From Deltaproteobacteria bacterium (GTDB lineage Bacteria > Desulfobacterota > Binatia > UBA9968 > JAJDTQ01): 44,958 nucleotides of DNA. Below are positions 15,782-24,676 of this stretch, in pieces. The stretch lies in contig JAPPNE010000107.1 of the NCBI GenBank assembly GCA_028818775.1, forward strand, positions 1 through 44,958. Direction: 5' to 3'. A model generated the notes under the pieces. That model worked only from the letters and a program-made list of their open reading frames with translations, was not told where the DNA came from and did not search any database. Every line of letters starts with the position of its first letter. Within the stretch, counting starts at the first letter, position 1. Made by a program: the position numbers and the translations under genes.

Positions 15782-17077
15782 TCAGCGCGTGAAGAACCCC
15801 TCCACGATGGCGTCGTGCCACAGCCGGCACACCGGGGGGATGATGCCGCGCGGGAGGTCGTCGTAGGTGAGGCCCCAGGTATGGATCCCGGCGCCCAGGG
15901 AGACGCAGGCCACCTTGGGCGCCGGGTCCATGGCGGCGTAGAGCGGCTGCGCGTCGCAGCAGCGCCGCAGGGTGACCGTGTCGTCGTCCAGGCCGTGCAG
16001 CGAGAGCATGGGAGGGACGGGCTTGGCGCCGGGACCGGACAGCTCCCGCAGGTAGCCGAGATAGCGGGCCACGAGCCGTTCCTCGTCCGCGCCGCTCATC
16101 TTCAGGCGCCGGGCGGTGACGCGGGCGGCTTGGTCGAGGGCGCCGGCGCCGTTCTTGTGGACGAAGTCCTCGGCCTTGAAGTTGGTGCGCTTCTTCGACA
16201 CCTCCCACTTCTCCATGGTGAGCTCCATCAGCATGGGCAGGCCGTAGCCCTTGTCCTTGAGCCCTTCGTAGAGGTAGCGCGCCGTGTCGCGCCAGGTGCG
16301 CAGGCGCAGGTGGTTGAAAGGGAACTCCCAGCGGTCGCCGGTGGTGGCCGTGTAGATGTAGGCGAACGTGGAGGAGCCGTAGCCGAGCACGCCCTCGACA
16401 TTGGAGACGCGTTGGGCCGTGATCATGGCGAACGGTCCGCCGGTTGAGTGGCCGTGGACGTAGAGGGCGTACTCGGACGGGTCGAACTCGCGCCGGCAGC
16501 TCTCCCGCAATGCTTCCTCGAAGGCCACGGGCCACGCGGCCATGCGGTGATAGAACTCGGTGCCCTCCCGCGCCACCAGCGAAATGACGGTGCCGTAGCT
16601 CTCGCGCCGGGCCTCATCGCGCGCCACTTCGTACTGGTCGCGCGTGATGCGCGTTTCCTTGGTCCACAAGGGCGTCCGGCCGCTGCCGTCGGGCTCGAGC
16701 GTATCGCCCGGCCAGTCCCTGGAGGGGTCCGGCAGGTAGAGGCGCCCGGGAAAGGTCATGAGCGTGACCTTGAAGCCGAACTTCGTGGCCAGCATGCGCG
16801 CCACGGGCTCCAGCGACTTGAAGTCCGAGGTGCCGCCGTGCAGCAGGAAGATGCCGGCGCGCCTGCCGTCCGGGGCCTTGGGGATGCGCGCTGGGTCTTC
16901 CGGCGCGTAGGTCATCGTGCCGATGTCCCAGTCCATCTCCAGGGCGCGGATGCGGAAGATGTCCTCGCGGTTCCCCACCGGGATGTCGGGCAGGTCGAGG
17001 GTTTCGCGGGAGAGCTTGACCACCTCGGGACGGGGGATGGTGTCCGGGGGCGCCCACGCGCCGTTGCCAGCATTCAT
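15782..17077 (-). CDS. Alpha/beta hydrolase of unknown specificity
   Basis: A 431-residue alpha/beta-hydrolase. LLHGGTSDF at about 78-86 is the oxyanion-hole region, and the nucleophile elbow is HGHSTGG with Ser211. An acidic residue in LHGLDDDTV and a His in GAGIHTWG near the C-terminus complete a plausible triad. A long insertion of about 90 residues between the first strand and the nucleophile, and another of about 120 residues after it, make it larger than typical esterases. There is no signal peptide, so it is probably cytoplasmic. The start at 17077 has GGAGGT 6 bases upstream; a second ATG at 17073 is in another frame. The neighbours are lipA and a nucleoside transporter, which do not suggest a substrate. 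Confidence 0.85.
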   Translation of the reverse strand: MNAGNGAWAPPDTIPRPEVVKLSRETLDLPDIPVGNREDIFRIRALEMDWDIGTMTYAPEDPARIPKAPDGRRAGIFLLHGGTSDFKSLEPVARMLATKFGFKVTLMTFPGRLYLPDPSRDWPGDTLEPDGSGRTPLWTKETRITRDQYEVARDEARRESYGTVISLVAREGTEFYHRMAAWPVAFEEALRESCRREFDPSEYALYVHGHSTGGPFAMITAQRVSNVEGVLGYGSSTFAYIYTATTGDRWEFPFNHLRLRTWRDTARYLYEGLKDKGYGLPMLMELTMEKWEVSKKRTNFKAEDFVHKNGAGALDQAARVTARRLKMSGADEERLVARYLGYLRELSGPGAKPVPPMLSLHGLDDDTVTLRRCCDAQPLYAAMDPAPKVACVSLGAGIHTWGLTYDDLPRGIIPPVCRLWHDAIVEGFFTR

Positions 17078-17097
17078 TCGTTACCTCCAATCACAAT

Positions 17098-17143
17098 CCG
17101 TTCGCCCTGAGCGTAGCAAAGCGAAGTCGAAGGGCGCCATCTT
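17098..17143. repeat. Dispersed repeat, copy 1 (CGTCCTGAGCGTAGC family)
   Basis: These 46 bases match the complement of 27478-27523 at 44 positions; a third, longer copy lies at 33835-33885. The element starts CCGTTCGCCCTGAGCGTAGC and ends GAAGTCGAAGGGCGCCATC. It fills the gap between two minus-strand genes. Confidence 0.85.
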
Positions 17144-17157
17144 CGGGACGCAGGGGC

Positions 17158-18471
17158 TCACATGCCCAGCAACCCTTGCTGCCCGTAGTAGTAGAAGCCC
17201 GCGACCGCGCCGGTCATGAGGGTCGCGAGGGTGGCGCCTACGAGGGCGCGGAGTCCCAGCGCGGACAGGTCGCCGCGGCGCGCCGGGGCGAGGGCGCCGA
17301 TGCCGCCGATGAAGATGCCCATCGAGGCGACGTGGGCGAAGCCGCACAGCGTGTAGGACAGGACCAGGATACCGCGCGGCGAGATCGCGCCGTCGGCCGC
17401 GAGCCTGCCCAGCTCCTGGTAGGCGACGACCTCGGTGAGGATGGCGCGCCCTCCGAGCAGGCGGCCGGCGGCCGTGAGATCGGTCTCCGCAAGACCCAGG
17501 AGCCACGCCAGGGGCGTGAAGATCCAGCCCAGGAGGCGCCGCAGGTCCACGGGTCCGGCGAGAGCATCGCTCAACGGCGCGGTGAGCTTGAGCAGGCCGT
17601 AGTCGATGAGGGCGACGAAGCCCAGGATGGCCACGAGCAGGGTGCCGATGCCCGCCGCAAGCTTGAGCCCTTCCCAGGAACCGTCCATCAGCGCCGCCAT
17701 GGTGTTCTGCTTGCGTCCGCTCTCGGCCATGGGCGGCACCCCACCCAGGGTGTCCGGAGTCTCGGTTTCCGGCAGGATCAGCTTGGACACCAACGCCGCG
17801 GCCGGTATGGACATGACCGAGGCCGAGACGAGGTGGCCGGCGATGAGCGGAAAGCTGTCCTTCAGAAACAGCACGTAGAGCGCCAGGGTGGTGGACGCCA
17901 CCGTGGCCATGCCGCAGGTGATGAGCGTGAGCAGCTCGGAGCGCGTCATGCGGTCGAGATACGGCCGCACGGTCATGGCCGACTCCACGCCGATGAAGAT
18001 GTTGGAGGAGCCCGCCAGGGACTCGGCCCCGGAGAGCCCCATGGTGCGGTGAAACAGGACCGCGAAGAGCTTCACCACCGGTTGCAGGATGCGCAGATGG
18101 TAGAGCGCGGCCATGAGCGAGGCGAAGAACACCACCGCCGGGAACACCTGCGCCGCCAGGATGAAGCCGATGGACGGCGACCCGCCCGCGGTGGTCTCGC
18201 CCGGGTTGAGCGCCAGCGGGCCGAAGAGGAAACGCGCGCCCTCGTTGCCCGCCCGCAGGATCGTGATGACGGCGTCGTTGATCCATATGAGGGCCGTGCG
18301 GGTCCACGGGATCCAGAAGACCACCGCCCCCAGCACCAGCATCAGGCCGCCGGCCGTGAGCACCGTGCGCCAGGGGACGGGCCGCCGGAAGCCGCCCGCG
18401 GCCCAGGCCAGAAAGGCCAAGGCGATGAGGCCTCCGAGGGAACCCAGGTTGAGCCAGCTCATGGGTTCCAC
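17158..18471 (-). CDS. Concentrative nucleoside transporter (CNT/NupC family)
   Basis: A 437-residue inner-membrane nucleoside:cation symporter. About ten hydrophobic segments are visible. The family signature GAESLAGSSNIFIGVES is present, followed by AMTVRPYL, as is the C-terminal ASMGIFIGGIGALAP region. Length is normal for bacterial CNTs. It would bring in nucleosides with Na+ or H+. The start at 18471 and an internal Met at 18462 are both possible, and no strong ribosome site decides between them. It reads away from the amidohydrolase at 18695 and shares an intergenic region with its promoter. No nucleoside hydrolase or phosphorylase is adjacent. Confidence 0.92.
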   Translation of the reverse strand: MEPMSWLNLGSLGGLIALAFLAWAAGGFRRPVPWRTVLTAGGLMLVLGAVVFWIPWTRTALIWINDAVITILRAGNEGARFLFGPLALNPGETTAGGSPSIGFILAAQVFPAVVFFASLMAALYHLRILQPVVKLFAVLFHRTMGLSGAESLAGSSNIFIGVESAMTVRPYLDRMTRSELLTLITCGMATVASTTLALYVLFLKDSFPLIAGHLVSASVMSIPAAALVSKLILPETETPDTLGGVPPMAESGRKQNTMAALMDGSWEGLKLAAGIGTLLVAILGFVALIDYGLLKLTAPLSDALAGPVDLRRLLGWIFTPLAWLLGLAETDLTAAGRLLGGRAILTEVVAYQELGRLAADGAISPRGILVLSYTLCGFAHVASMGIFIGGIGALAPARRGDLSALGLRALVGATLATLMTGAVAGFYYYGQQGLLGM

Positions 18472-18577
18472 CGTTTAGCGCGACGTGATCGGGCGCGCAA
18501 GATTCGGTCCGCGCGACGCAAGCTGCGATTCACACGGGTAGTGGTTCAGTTTGGTGGCTACTTTCGCGCGACGTTTC

Positions 18578-18606
18578 TTGACAATCTCCCGTGGAGCGGG
18601 TTAATA
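18578..18606 (+). promoter_or_regulatory. Candidate sigma-70 promoter for the amidohydrolase at 18695
   Basis: A perfect TTGACA (18578-18583) is followed after 17 bases by TTAATA, a weak -10 match. It lies 89 bases upstream of the start codon in the divergent intergenic region. Confidence 0.4.
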
Positions 18607-18694
18607 CCCGAAACATCCGGCGCGACACGAATCAGCGAGTCGGCGCCGCGCTCCTCACGCACAACCTTACAACAGGGCCGACCAGGAGGTTCCC

Positions 18695-19774
18695 ATGGCG
18701 AACAAGTATCAGATCATCGACGGCGACGGGCACGTGGTGGAGGACATGGAGGCCATCACCAGCCGCTTCCCGGAAGCGGTGCAGCAGCAGATGCGCTGGT
18801 CCAATCCGTTCCCGCCGCTGGATCACCTGCACTCGGCCAACGCCCACAAGCTCCCGGAGGGCTCGTTCCAACAGGTGGGTTACGACGGCTGGGTGGAATT
18901 CCTGGAAGACGTGGGCATCGACCGGACGGTGCTCTATCCCACCGTGGGCCTGTCCTACGGCAAGGTGATCAGCCAGGACTGGGCCATCGACCTGGCGCGC
19001 GCCTACAATGACTGGATCGCCGAGAACTACGTGAAGAAGAGCCCGCGCTTCCAGGCGGTGGCGCTGATTCCGCTGCAAGAGCCCGCGGAGGCGGTGAAGG
19101 AGCTGCGCCGCGCGGTGGAGGAACTGGGAATGTGCGGCGCCATGCTGCCGTCCACGGGAATCCAGTTGCACCTGGGCCACAAGTACTACTGGCCCATCTA
19201 CGAGGAGGCGGACAGGCTGGGCTGCTGCATCGGCATCCACGGCGGGGCGCACGAGAACCTGGGCATGGACGACCTGCATCCCTACGCCCCGGTGCACGCC
19301 CTCGGCCATCCCTTCGGGCAGATGATCTCCATGGGCGGCATCGTCTTCAACGGCATCTTCGACCGCTACCCCAACGTGCGCATCGGCTTCCTGGAAGGCG
19401 GCGTGGCTTGGCTGCTGATGTGCCTGGAGCGCTTCGACCGTTCCTACGAGACCCACATCCAGCACGATCCCCGGAGCGAGTTCCTGCAGCTCCGGGGCGG
19501 CGAGGCGGTGAGCGATTACGTGAAACGGCACATCGAGGAAGGCCGGATCTTCGTGGGCTGCGAGGGCCACGAGCCCGACCTGGCGCACGCCATCCGCACG
19601 GTGGGCAACAAGCCGTGGGTCTACTCGTCGGATTTCCCTCACGAGGTCAACAACGAGTTCTGCAAGGAAGAGCTGGGCGAGGTGATCGAGAGCGATGAGC
19701 TGACCGACGATGACAAGGCCGCGGTGCTGTCGCGCAACGCGGAACGTTTCTACAACCTGCCGGCGGGACTGTAA
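18695..19774 (+). CDS. Amidohydrolase family 2 (ACMSD-like) metal-dependent hydrolase
   Basis: A 359-residue amidohydrolase, paralogous in fold to the one at 5142-6272. It opens with YQIIDGDGHVVEDM, in which the His and the following Glu are the likely first metal ligands of this subgroup. It continues with GIHGGAHENLG and FLEGGVAWLL, and ends with VYSSDFPHEVNNEF, which supplies the late Asp and His. Enzymes of this group hydrolyse or decarboxylate ring compounds. The start has GGAGGTTCCC immediately upstream and is therefore secure. It is a single gene with its own candidate promoter, ending at a strong hairpin shared with the convergent small gene. Confidence 0.9.
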   Translation: MANKYQIIDGDGHVVEDMEAITSRFPEAVQQQMRWSNPFPPLDHLHSANAHKLPEGSFQQVGYDGWVEFLEDVGIDRTVLYPTVGLSYGKVISQDWAIDLARAYNDWIAENYVKKSPRFQAVALIPLQEPAEAVKELRRAVEELGMCGAMLPSTGIQLHLGHKYYWPIYEEADRLGCCIGIHGGAHENLGMDDLHPYAPVHALGHPFGQMISMGGIVFNGIFDRYPNVRIGFLEGGVAWLLMCLERFDRSYETHIQHDPRSEFLQLRGGEAVSDYVKRHIEEGRIFVGCEGHEPDLAHAIRTVGNKPWVYSSDFPHEVNNEFCKEELGEVIESDELTDDDKAAVLSRNAERFYNLPAGL

Positions 19775-19789
19775 CGTCGACGAGGCGCG

Positions 19790-19831
19790 GGAGGAGATTC
19801 CCGGGTTCACTGATCCCGGAGAATCTTCTCC
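19790..19831. terminator. Strong hairpin between convergent genes
   Basis: GGAGGAGATTCCCGGG (19790-19805) pairs with TCCCGGAGAATCTTCTCC (19814-19831) with one mismatch and one bulge. It lies just after the amidohydrolase stop and overlaps the last codons of the small minus-strand gene, so it may act in both directions. A T run is absent. Confidence 0.5.
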
Positions 19832-20061
19832 AGCTCCTTCCGTTCCCCCTCCGTTATCCGGCCGCCACCCTGGGCATTCTCTCCCGGTCGGCGTGAAAAG
19901 TCGATCCCGTCGAACCGGAAGGCCACGAGGCTCACGATTTCGTGCCGGTAGAGCCAGCCGAGCATCACCGCTAGTATGATTACCGGCAACAGGAGCCATC
20001 CGCGCCATCCCTGAGGTTTCCTCTTGCGCGTCCGCGGTCGTTTCCTGTTGGCTCTGGCCAT
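19807..20061 (-). CDS. Small single-pass membrane protein, unknown function
   Basis: An 84-residue hypothetical protein. Residues 1-20 are strongly basic (Arg/Lys-rich), residues 22-42 form one transmembrane helix (LLLPVIILAVMLGWLY), and the remainder is a charged tail. The positive-inside rule places the N-terminus in the cytoplasm. It starts 52 bases after the stop of the TTT transporter fusion on the same strand and could be the last gene of that operon. The ribosome site is weak. I recognise no family; the regular composition supports a real gene, but only moderately. Confidence 0.55.
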   Translation of the reverse strand: MARANRKRPRTRKRKPQGWRGWLLLPVIILAVMLGWLYRHEIVSLVAFRFDGIDFSRRPGENAQGGGRITEGERKELEKILRDQ

Positions 20062-20113
20062 TGGGGCTGAGATTCCCTGTCCAGCTTTTCGATCGATTGG
20101 CGTGTTGCGCCCC

Positions 20114-22081
20114 TCAACTCCAACTCGAGATCAGCAGAGGCTCGGGCCACAGCACGTGCAACAACTCATCGAATACCAGATAGAGGTAGCCTTCGGCCAA
20201 CGCGCCCAGCAGCAGGGCCGTGCGCCAGCGGGCGCCGTAGGCGAAGGCGTAGCCGGCGGTGAAGAGCGGCAGCGTCACGTGGAAGCCGATCAGGAGGATG
20301 CCTCCCACCAGCGCGGCGATCCAGAGGATTACCTCTCCGGTGCGGCGCAGCACGTCGGGCAGGCCGCTGTCGGTCGCGGCCTCGGCCGCGGATCCGCCAA
20401 GGTGCTTCCGGATACGCAGGATGTCCAGCGTGACCTGGAGCAGCGCTAGGGGAATGCCCACCCCCGCCAGGGAGTAGATGATGAGCGCGCTCCGCAGCGG
20501 CCACTCTTGCGCGACGCTCGCCCCCCACGCCAGCAGCGCGATGAAGCCCAGCGTGTACAGGATGTTGCCGGCGCGCAGCCGGGGGTCGTCCGGCGGCGCG
20601 GCCGGGGCGTCGCCGCGCTTGGCCTCGCGCCGCTTGCGGATAACCGGCAGCATGAGAGTGAAGACCACCAGCGCCAGCAGCAACATCACCGAGGGGCGCA
20701 GCAGCCAGGCGAAGTCGTAGCGGGCGATGGAGAGCCAGAGGTAGGTCTCCATCTGGAACCCCAGCACCGCGGCCACGAGCACCGGAGGACGGGGCCAGTC
20801 GAAGAGCTTCATCAGGTAGCCGACGGCCGAGAAGACCAGGAACGCGTACAGGTCTTCGTGGGCGTAGCTGGCGGCGAACGAGGCCGAGGCGCACAGCACC
20901 AGGGTCACCGGCACGATGACGTAGAAGGGCTGGAGCGAGAGCCGGGCGAAGGTGCCGGCGAAGCCCATGGCCAGGCTGGTGGCCATGAGGTTGGAGATCA
21001 CCAGCACCCACACCATGGCCAGGGTCAGGTGAAGTTGGTCGGTGAGCATGCGGCTGCCGGGATGGATGCCGACGGAGACAAAGGCCGCCAGCATGATGGC
21101 CAGGGACGTGCTGCCCGGGATGCCGAAGGCGATGGTGGGGATGAGCGCGCCGCCTTCCTTGGCGTTGTTGGAGCTTTCCGGCGCGATGACGCCGCGCACG
21201 TCGCCGGTGCCGAAGCGCTCGCTCTGCTTCTCGGTCTGCACCGCGTGGGCATAGGCGAACCAGTCGGCGACGCTGCTGCCGAGGCCCGGCAGGACGCCCA
21301 CCCATACGCCGATGGCGCTGCACCGTACCACCATCCACCAGTGCCGGAACACGTCCTTGATGCCTTCCACGAGGCCGCTGCCGAGGTCCTCGGTCTCCGA
21401 GATGCTGGTGCGTCGCACCGCCAGGTCGATGAGCTCGGGCACGGCGAAGAGGCCCAGCCCGATGAGGATGACGTTGACCCCTTCCCACAGGTAGGCGGTG
21501 TCCAGGGAGAACCGTTCGATGGCGGTCTTCTCGTCCACCCCCACCGTGGCGATGAGCAGGCCGAGGATGGCGGCCAGGAGCCCCTTGAGCGGCGCCTTGC
21601 CGCTGAGGACGCCGATGGCGCTGAGGCCCCAGACCACCAGCACGAAGAACTCCGGCGAGCCGAAGCTCAACACCAGCGGGCGCAGGATCGGCAGCGACGC
21701 CACAAGCACGATGGCGCCCAACACGCCGCCCACCGCCGACGCCATGAAGGCGGCGCCGAAGGCGCGCTTGGCTTCGCCCTTGCGGGCCATGGGGTAACCG
21801 TCCAGGATGGTGGCCTGGGAGCCCGCGCTGCCGGGCACGGCGATGAGCACAGAGGGGAAGGTGTTGGCCGTGTTGGATACCGCGCCGATGCCCAGCAGGA
21901 AGGCGATGGCGTGGTAGGGGCTCATGGTCAGGCTGAAGGGGAGGACCACGGTGAGGATGAGCAGCACGCCCACCCCCGGGAGCGCCGCGAACACGCTGCT
22001 GAGGAGCACGCCTCCCACCATCAGCAGCATGGCCTGGGGCTCCAGGATCCCCAAGAGGCCCTGATAAGCGGCCTCGATCAT
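20114..22081 (-). CDS. TTT-family transporter, TctA permease fused to TctB
   Basis: A 655-residue inner-membrane protein. Residues 1-500 are the large permease TctA, with the conserved LPGVGVLLILTVVLP region at the start, SNTANTFPSVL and IPGSAGSQATILDGYPMA, and the mirrored APESSNNAKEGGALIPT and FGIPGST loops. TctA alone is about 500 residues. The last 150 residues begin with a cytoplasmic linker (KRREAKRGDAPAAPP) and then show four transmembrane segments like those of the small subunit TctB. The two normally separate membrane subunits are therefore one polypeptide here. The partner binding protein TctC is encoded directly upstream (22194-23249), so this is a complete tripartite system for a carboxylate, with two VOC proteins and the selenoprotein subunits further upstream. 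Confidence 0.92.
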   Translation of the reverse strand: MIEAAYQGLLGILEPQAMLLMVGGVLLSSVFAALPGVGVLLILTVVLPFSLTMSPYHAIAFLLGIGAVSNTANTFPSVLIAVPGSAGSQATILDGYPMARKGEAKRAFGAAFMASAVGGVLGAIVLVASLPILRPLVLSFGSPEFFVLVVWGLSAIGVLSGKAPLKGLLAAILGLLIATVGVDEKTAIERFSLDTAYLWEGVNVILIGLGLFAVPELIDLAVRRTSISETEDLGSGLVEGIKDVFRHWWMVVRCSAIGVWVGVLPGLGSSVADWFAYAHAVQTEKQSERFGTGDVRGVIAPESSNNAKEGGALIPTIAFGIPGSTSLAIMLAAFVSVGIHPGSRMLTDQLHLTLAMVWVLVISNLMATSLAMGFAGTFARLSLQPFYVIVPVTLVLCASASFAASYAHEDLYAFLVFSAVGYLMKLFDWPRPPVLVAAVLGFQMETYLWLSIARYDFAWLLRPSVMLLLALVVFTLMLPVIRKRREAKRGDAPAAPPDDPRLRAGNILYTLGFIALLAWGASVAQEWPLRSALIIYSLAGVGIPLALLQVTLDILRIRKHLGGSAAEAATDSGLPDVLRRTGEVILWIAALVGGILLIGFHVTLPLFTAGYAFAYGARWRTALLLGALAEGYLYLVFDELLHVLWPEPLLISSWS

Positions 22082-22193
22082 GTCGTTATCGGCTTTGACC
22101 CGGCGGCCCGCCGGCGCCCATGGTCAGGGCGGCGCGGCAGGCTGCCGGAACCTGAAGGAGCCCTTTGGGGGCCCGTCAGGGAGGAGTTCCCGA

Positions 22194-23249
22194 TCAACGC
22201 TCTGGGACGTCGTACTTCTTGCGCAGCTTCGACGCGTATTGGAGGACTTCCTTGGGGACGTCGACGATCTGCGGGATGCGCTTGTTCAGCGACTCCCCGG
22301 TGACGGAAGTGAGGTCGAGGCTGAACTGCTTGCGCGCGAGCTTGAGGAACTCGGGGTCATGGACGGCCTTCTGGAAGGCTGCGCGGTAGACCTTGACATA
22401 TTCCGCCGGGGTCTTCGGGGGCAGCGCCTGCCACTTGTCAATGGTCGACGGGCCCATCCACGACTCGTACCCTGCCGTGGCCAGCTTGCCGATTTTCTTT
22501 TCGGCCATGAGTTCGGGGAAGATGGGTACATCCTTGAACGACGAGCGCGGCGAGTACCCGTCAACATTGCGGACGCCCTCCTGGGCGATGAGGTTGATGA
22601 CGCCGGCCTCCTTCAACTCGTTGATGATGTAGGCGTTCTGCGTCCCCAGGACGTCGATCTCTCCCTGGCTGATGGCCTTGACCAGCGCACCCGTGCCGGG
22701 ATAGCCGACGATCCACTTGAGGTTCCAGCCCAGGAACTCCGCGCCCCACACGTTCATGGCCTGCCATGCGCGCGCGCCGCTGATGCCGCCGACGTTGACC
22801 TTGGCCGCTTTCTTGTCCGTCAGCCGCTTGTGGGCGTCCTTGCGGATGAACAGCACGCTGCCGCCGCGGTGAATGCCGCCGATGGCGATGAACTTGCGCG
22901 GGTCGTACTTGATCACCTTCCGCCGGAGCACGTGGGGCTGAATCGGGCTCGAGTCCGTCTGCATGAAAGTCATGCCGTCCGGCTTGATGCGGTTGGCCAG
23001 GTAGTTCGCCGCCTTGATCTTGCCGCCGCCCGCCCCCATGTACTGGTAGACGAAGCGCGGGTTGCCGGGCAGGTACTTCTGCATGAAACGGTTGATGAGC
23101 CGCCCGGAAAGGTCGGTGCCGCCTCCGGCGTTGGAGGCGACGATCACCTTGATGGTCTTCCCTTCGAAGGATACGTCGGCCAGGGCCGGCGCCGCCGCCA
23201 CGGCCCACAGAGCGCAGGCCAGAATCGCGCCTGAAAGAATGCGTGCCAT
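22194..23249 (-). CDS. TctC-type substrate-binding protein of the TTT transporter
   Basis: A 351-residue periplasmic binding protein. Residues 1-24 are a signal peptide ending PALA. The mature protein starts DVSFEGKTIKVIVASNAGGG, the first ligand-contact loop of the family, and YMGAGGGKIKAANYL is the second. AAAGGAGGTGCGAG precedes the ATG at 23249, so this start is preferred to the much longer open frame. It lies 20 bases after the VOC protein gene and 112 bases before the TctA-TctB fusion. Operon position implies that the transported compound is the substrate of the VOC and Grd-like enzymes upstream. Confidence 0.9.
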   Translation of the reverse strand: MARILSGAILACALWAVAAAPALADVSFEGKTIKVIVASNAGGGTDLSGRLINRFMQKYLPGNPRFVYQYMGAGGGKIKAANYLANRIKPDGMTFMQTDSSPIQPHVLRRKVIKYDPRKFIAIGGIHRGGSVLFIRKDAHKRLTDKKAAKVNVGGISGARAWQAMNVWGAEFLGWNLKWIVGYPGTGALVKAISQGEIDVLGTQNAYIINELKEAGVINLIAQEGVRNVDGYSPRSSFKDVPIFPELMAEKKIGKLATAGYESWMGPSTIDKWQALPPKTPAEYVKVYRAAFQKAVHDPEFLKLARKQFSLDLTSVTGESLNKRIPQIVDVPKEVLQYASKLRKKYDVPER

Positions 23250-23269
23250 CTCGCACCTCCTTTCTTGGG

Positions 23270-24073
23270 TCAGTGCTCGCTGATATCGATCATCACGCCG
23301 TCCGGGTCGGCGAGCTGGTATTCGCCGAACTTGCACTTGGCGAACAGCTCGAGCCGCGCCTCCGCCTCCGGCCCCGCGCCCACCGGACCGGGGCTCAGGT
23401 AGGGGTTGCGCTTGGACAGCTCCTCGAGCCGGTCCTTCACCGCCTGCACGCTCTCCACCTTGAAGCCGATGTGGTCCAGCGCCGGCCGCTCGATGCCCGT
23501 GCCCGCGTAGTCGGAGATCTTCCACGGCGAGATGATCAGGGTCACCCGGCCGTCGGTCAGGTAGCAGTTGGGATCGTCCGCGGGCTTCTCCGTCTCCAGC
23601 AGGTCGAACACCTCGCGGTAGAACTGCGCCACGCGCTCGGGCTCCACCGCCCGCAGGACGAAGTGCTTCACGTAGCGGTCGGCCTCGCGGTCCCCGTCCA
23701 CGTACACGTCCCGGCGGTTCTCCATCCCTTCCTGGGAGAGGTCGAACACGTTGCCCGCCGGATCGTGGGTGCTCAAGCCGGCGAACGGGCGGTTGCCCGG
23801 ACGCTTGAGGATATGCACCTCCGGGTACTTCTCGGCCATGCGCGCGGCCACGCCCTCGACGTCGTCCACCTCGAAGCCGAAGTGGTCGAACCCCCCCTGG
23901 CGACCGGGCCGGCGCGGGTTGATGTTGATGCCCACGTAGCCGTCGCTCACCACCGAGGCGCTCTCGATGCGCGCGCGCTCGGCGGTCTTCATGCCGAACA
24001 CCGCCTGGTAGAACTTCTCCTCGATGGCGTAGTTCTCGCTTACGATGGCCAGATGCTTGATCCTCGTCGCCAT
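23270..24073 (-). CDS. VOC-superfamily protein with two tandem domains
   Basis: A 267-residue protein with two vicinal-oxygen-chelate modules, at about 1-125 and 135-267. Module 1 begins RIKHLAIVSENY and has GFDHFGFEVDDV; module 2 begins YVKHFVLRAVEPERV and has LDHIGFKVESVQ. These His residues and the later acids are the expected metal ligands, so the protein resembles extradiol dioxygenases, glyoxalases or 4-hydroxyphenylpyruvate-dioxygenase-like enzymes. GGGAGGG precedes the ATG at 24073. It sits between the Grd-like genes and the TTT transporter, all on the same strand. The reaction is not predictable. Confidence 0.85.
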   Translation of the reverse strand: MATRIKHLAIVSENYAIEEKFYQAVFGMKTAERARIESASVVSDGYVGININPRRPGRQGGFDHFGFEVDDVEGVAARMAEKYPEVHILKRPGNRPFAGLSTHDPAGNVFDLSQEGMENRRDVYVDGDREADRYVKHFVLRAVEPERVAQFYREVFDLLETEKPADDPNCYLTDGRVTLIISPWKISDYAGTGIERPALDHIGFKVESVQAVKDRLEELSKRNPYLSPGPVGAGPEAEARLELFAKCKFGEYQLADPDGVMIDISEH

Positions 24074-24215
24074 GTCGTCCCTCCCTTTGCCGAAATTGCT
24101 CTCTTCGCGTCCTGCTCAAGCACGAATGCGACAATGCACTAAAGCTCCCGCGCAAGCAAGGGCGAGGCGGAAGCCGCGAATACGTCCCAAAAGGCCGCCA
24201 ACGCAACGGCCCGAT

Positions 24216-24668
24216 TCACGACCCGGCTGCCGCGTCCCAATCGAACATGCGCCGCCGCCTGCGCGAGTTGAAGTTGATCACCTCCAGCAGCAGGCCGTCG
24301 GGGTCGGAGAAGAAGGTCGCGTAGTAGTCGGGGGAGTACTGCGTGTAGGCCTGCGGTTCGGTGGCCTCGATGCCGGCTGCGCGAAGCTCACGGCAGCCCC
24401 TGTCCACGGCTTCTTCGTCAGCCACGCGGAAGCAGAGGTGCGAGGGCGCCGCCGTGGCCGAGCCCGGCTCCACTGAGGCGTCCTCGCGCGCGACGATCCA
24501 GTAGGTGAGGTGCCGGTTGTCGTAGCGCGCCCGTGGCGACACCTTGTCGGAAGCCCTGCCCTTGCGGAAACCCAGGATCGGCATCACCGTGTCGTAGAAC
24601 GCCTCCGCCACGGCGAGGTCCCGGACGGGAATGAAGATATGGTCGATGCAGATGACTTCAACGGGCAT
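24216..24668 (-). CDS. VOC-superfamily protein, single domain
   Basis: A 150-residue glyoxalase/VOC protein. ICIDHIFIPVRDL gives the first metal His, PSHLCFRVADEE the second and LLLEVINFN the acidic ligand, matching the classic HxE metal triad arrangement. The frame's first Met after the grdE stop is at 24668 with an 8-base gap, so it is probably co-translated. A longer open reading frame upstream runs antisense-like through grdE and is an artefact. It may act on the product of the Grd-like component. A second, two-domain VOC protein follows 142 bases downstream. Confidence 0.82.
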   Translation of the reverse strand: MPVEVICIDHIFIPVRDLAVAEAFYDTVMPILGFRKGRASDKVSPRARYDNRHLTYWIVAREDASVEPGSATAAPSHLCFRVADEEAVDRGCRELRAAGIEATEPQAYTQYSPDYYATFFSDPDGLLLEVINFNSRRRRRMFDWDAAAGS

Positions 24669-24676
24669 GGCAACTC

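Noticed and set aside
14078-16447. A 789-codon plus-strand frame
   Set aside because: It runs antisense through lipA and the hydrolase gene and across the WIPAFAG-type repeat; it has no family motif of its own.
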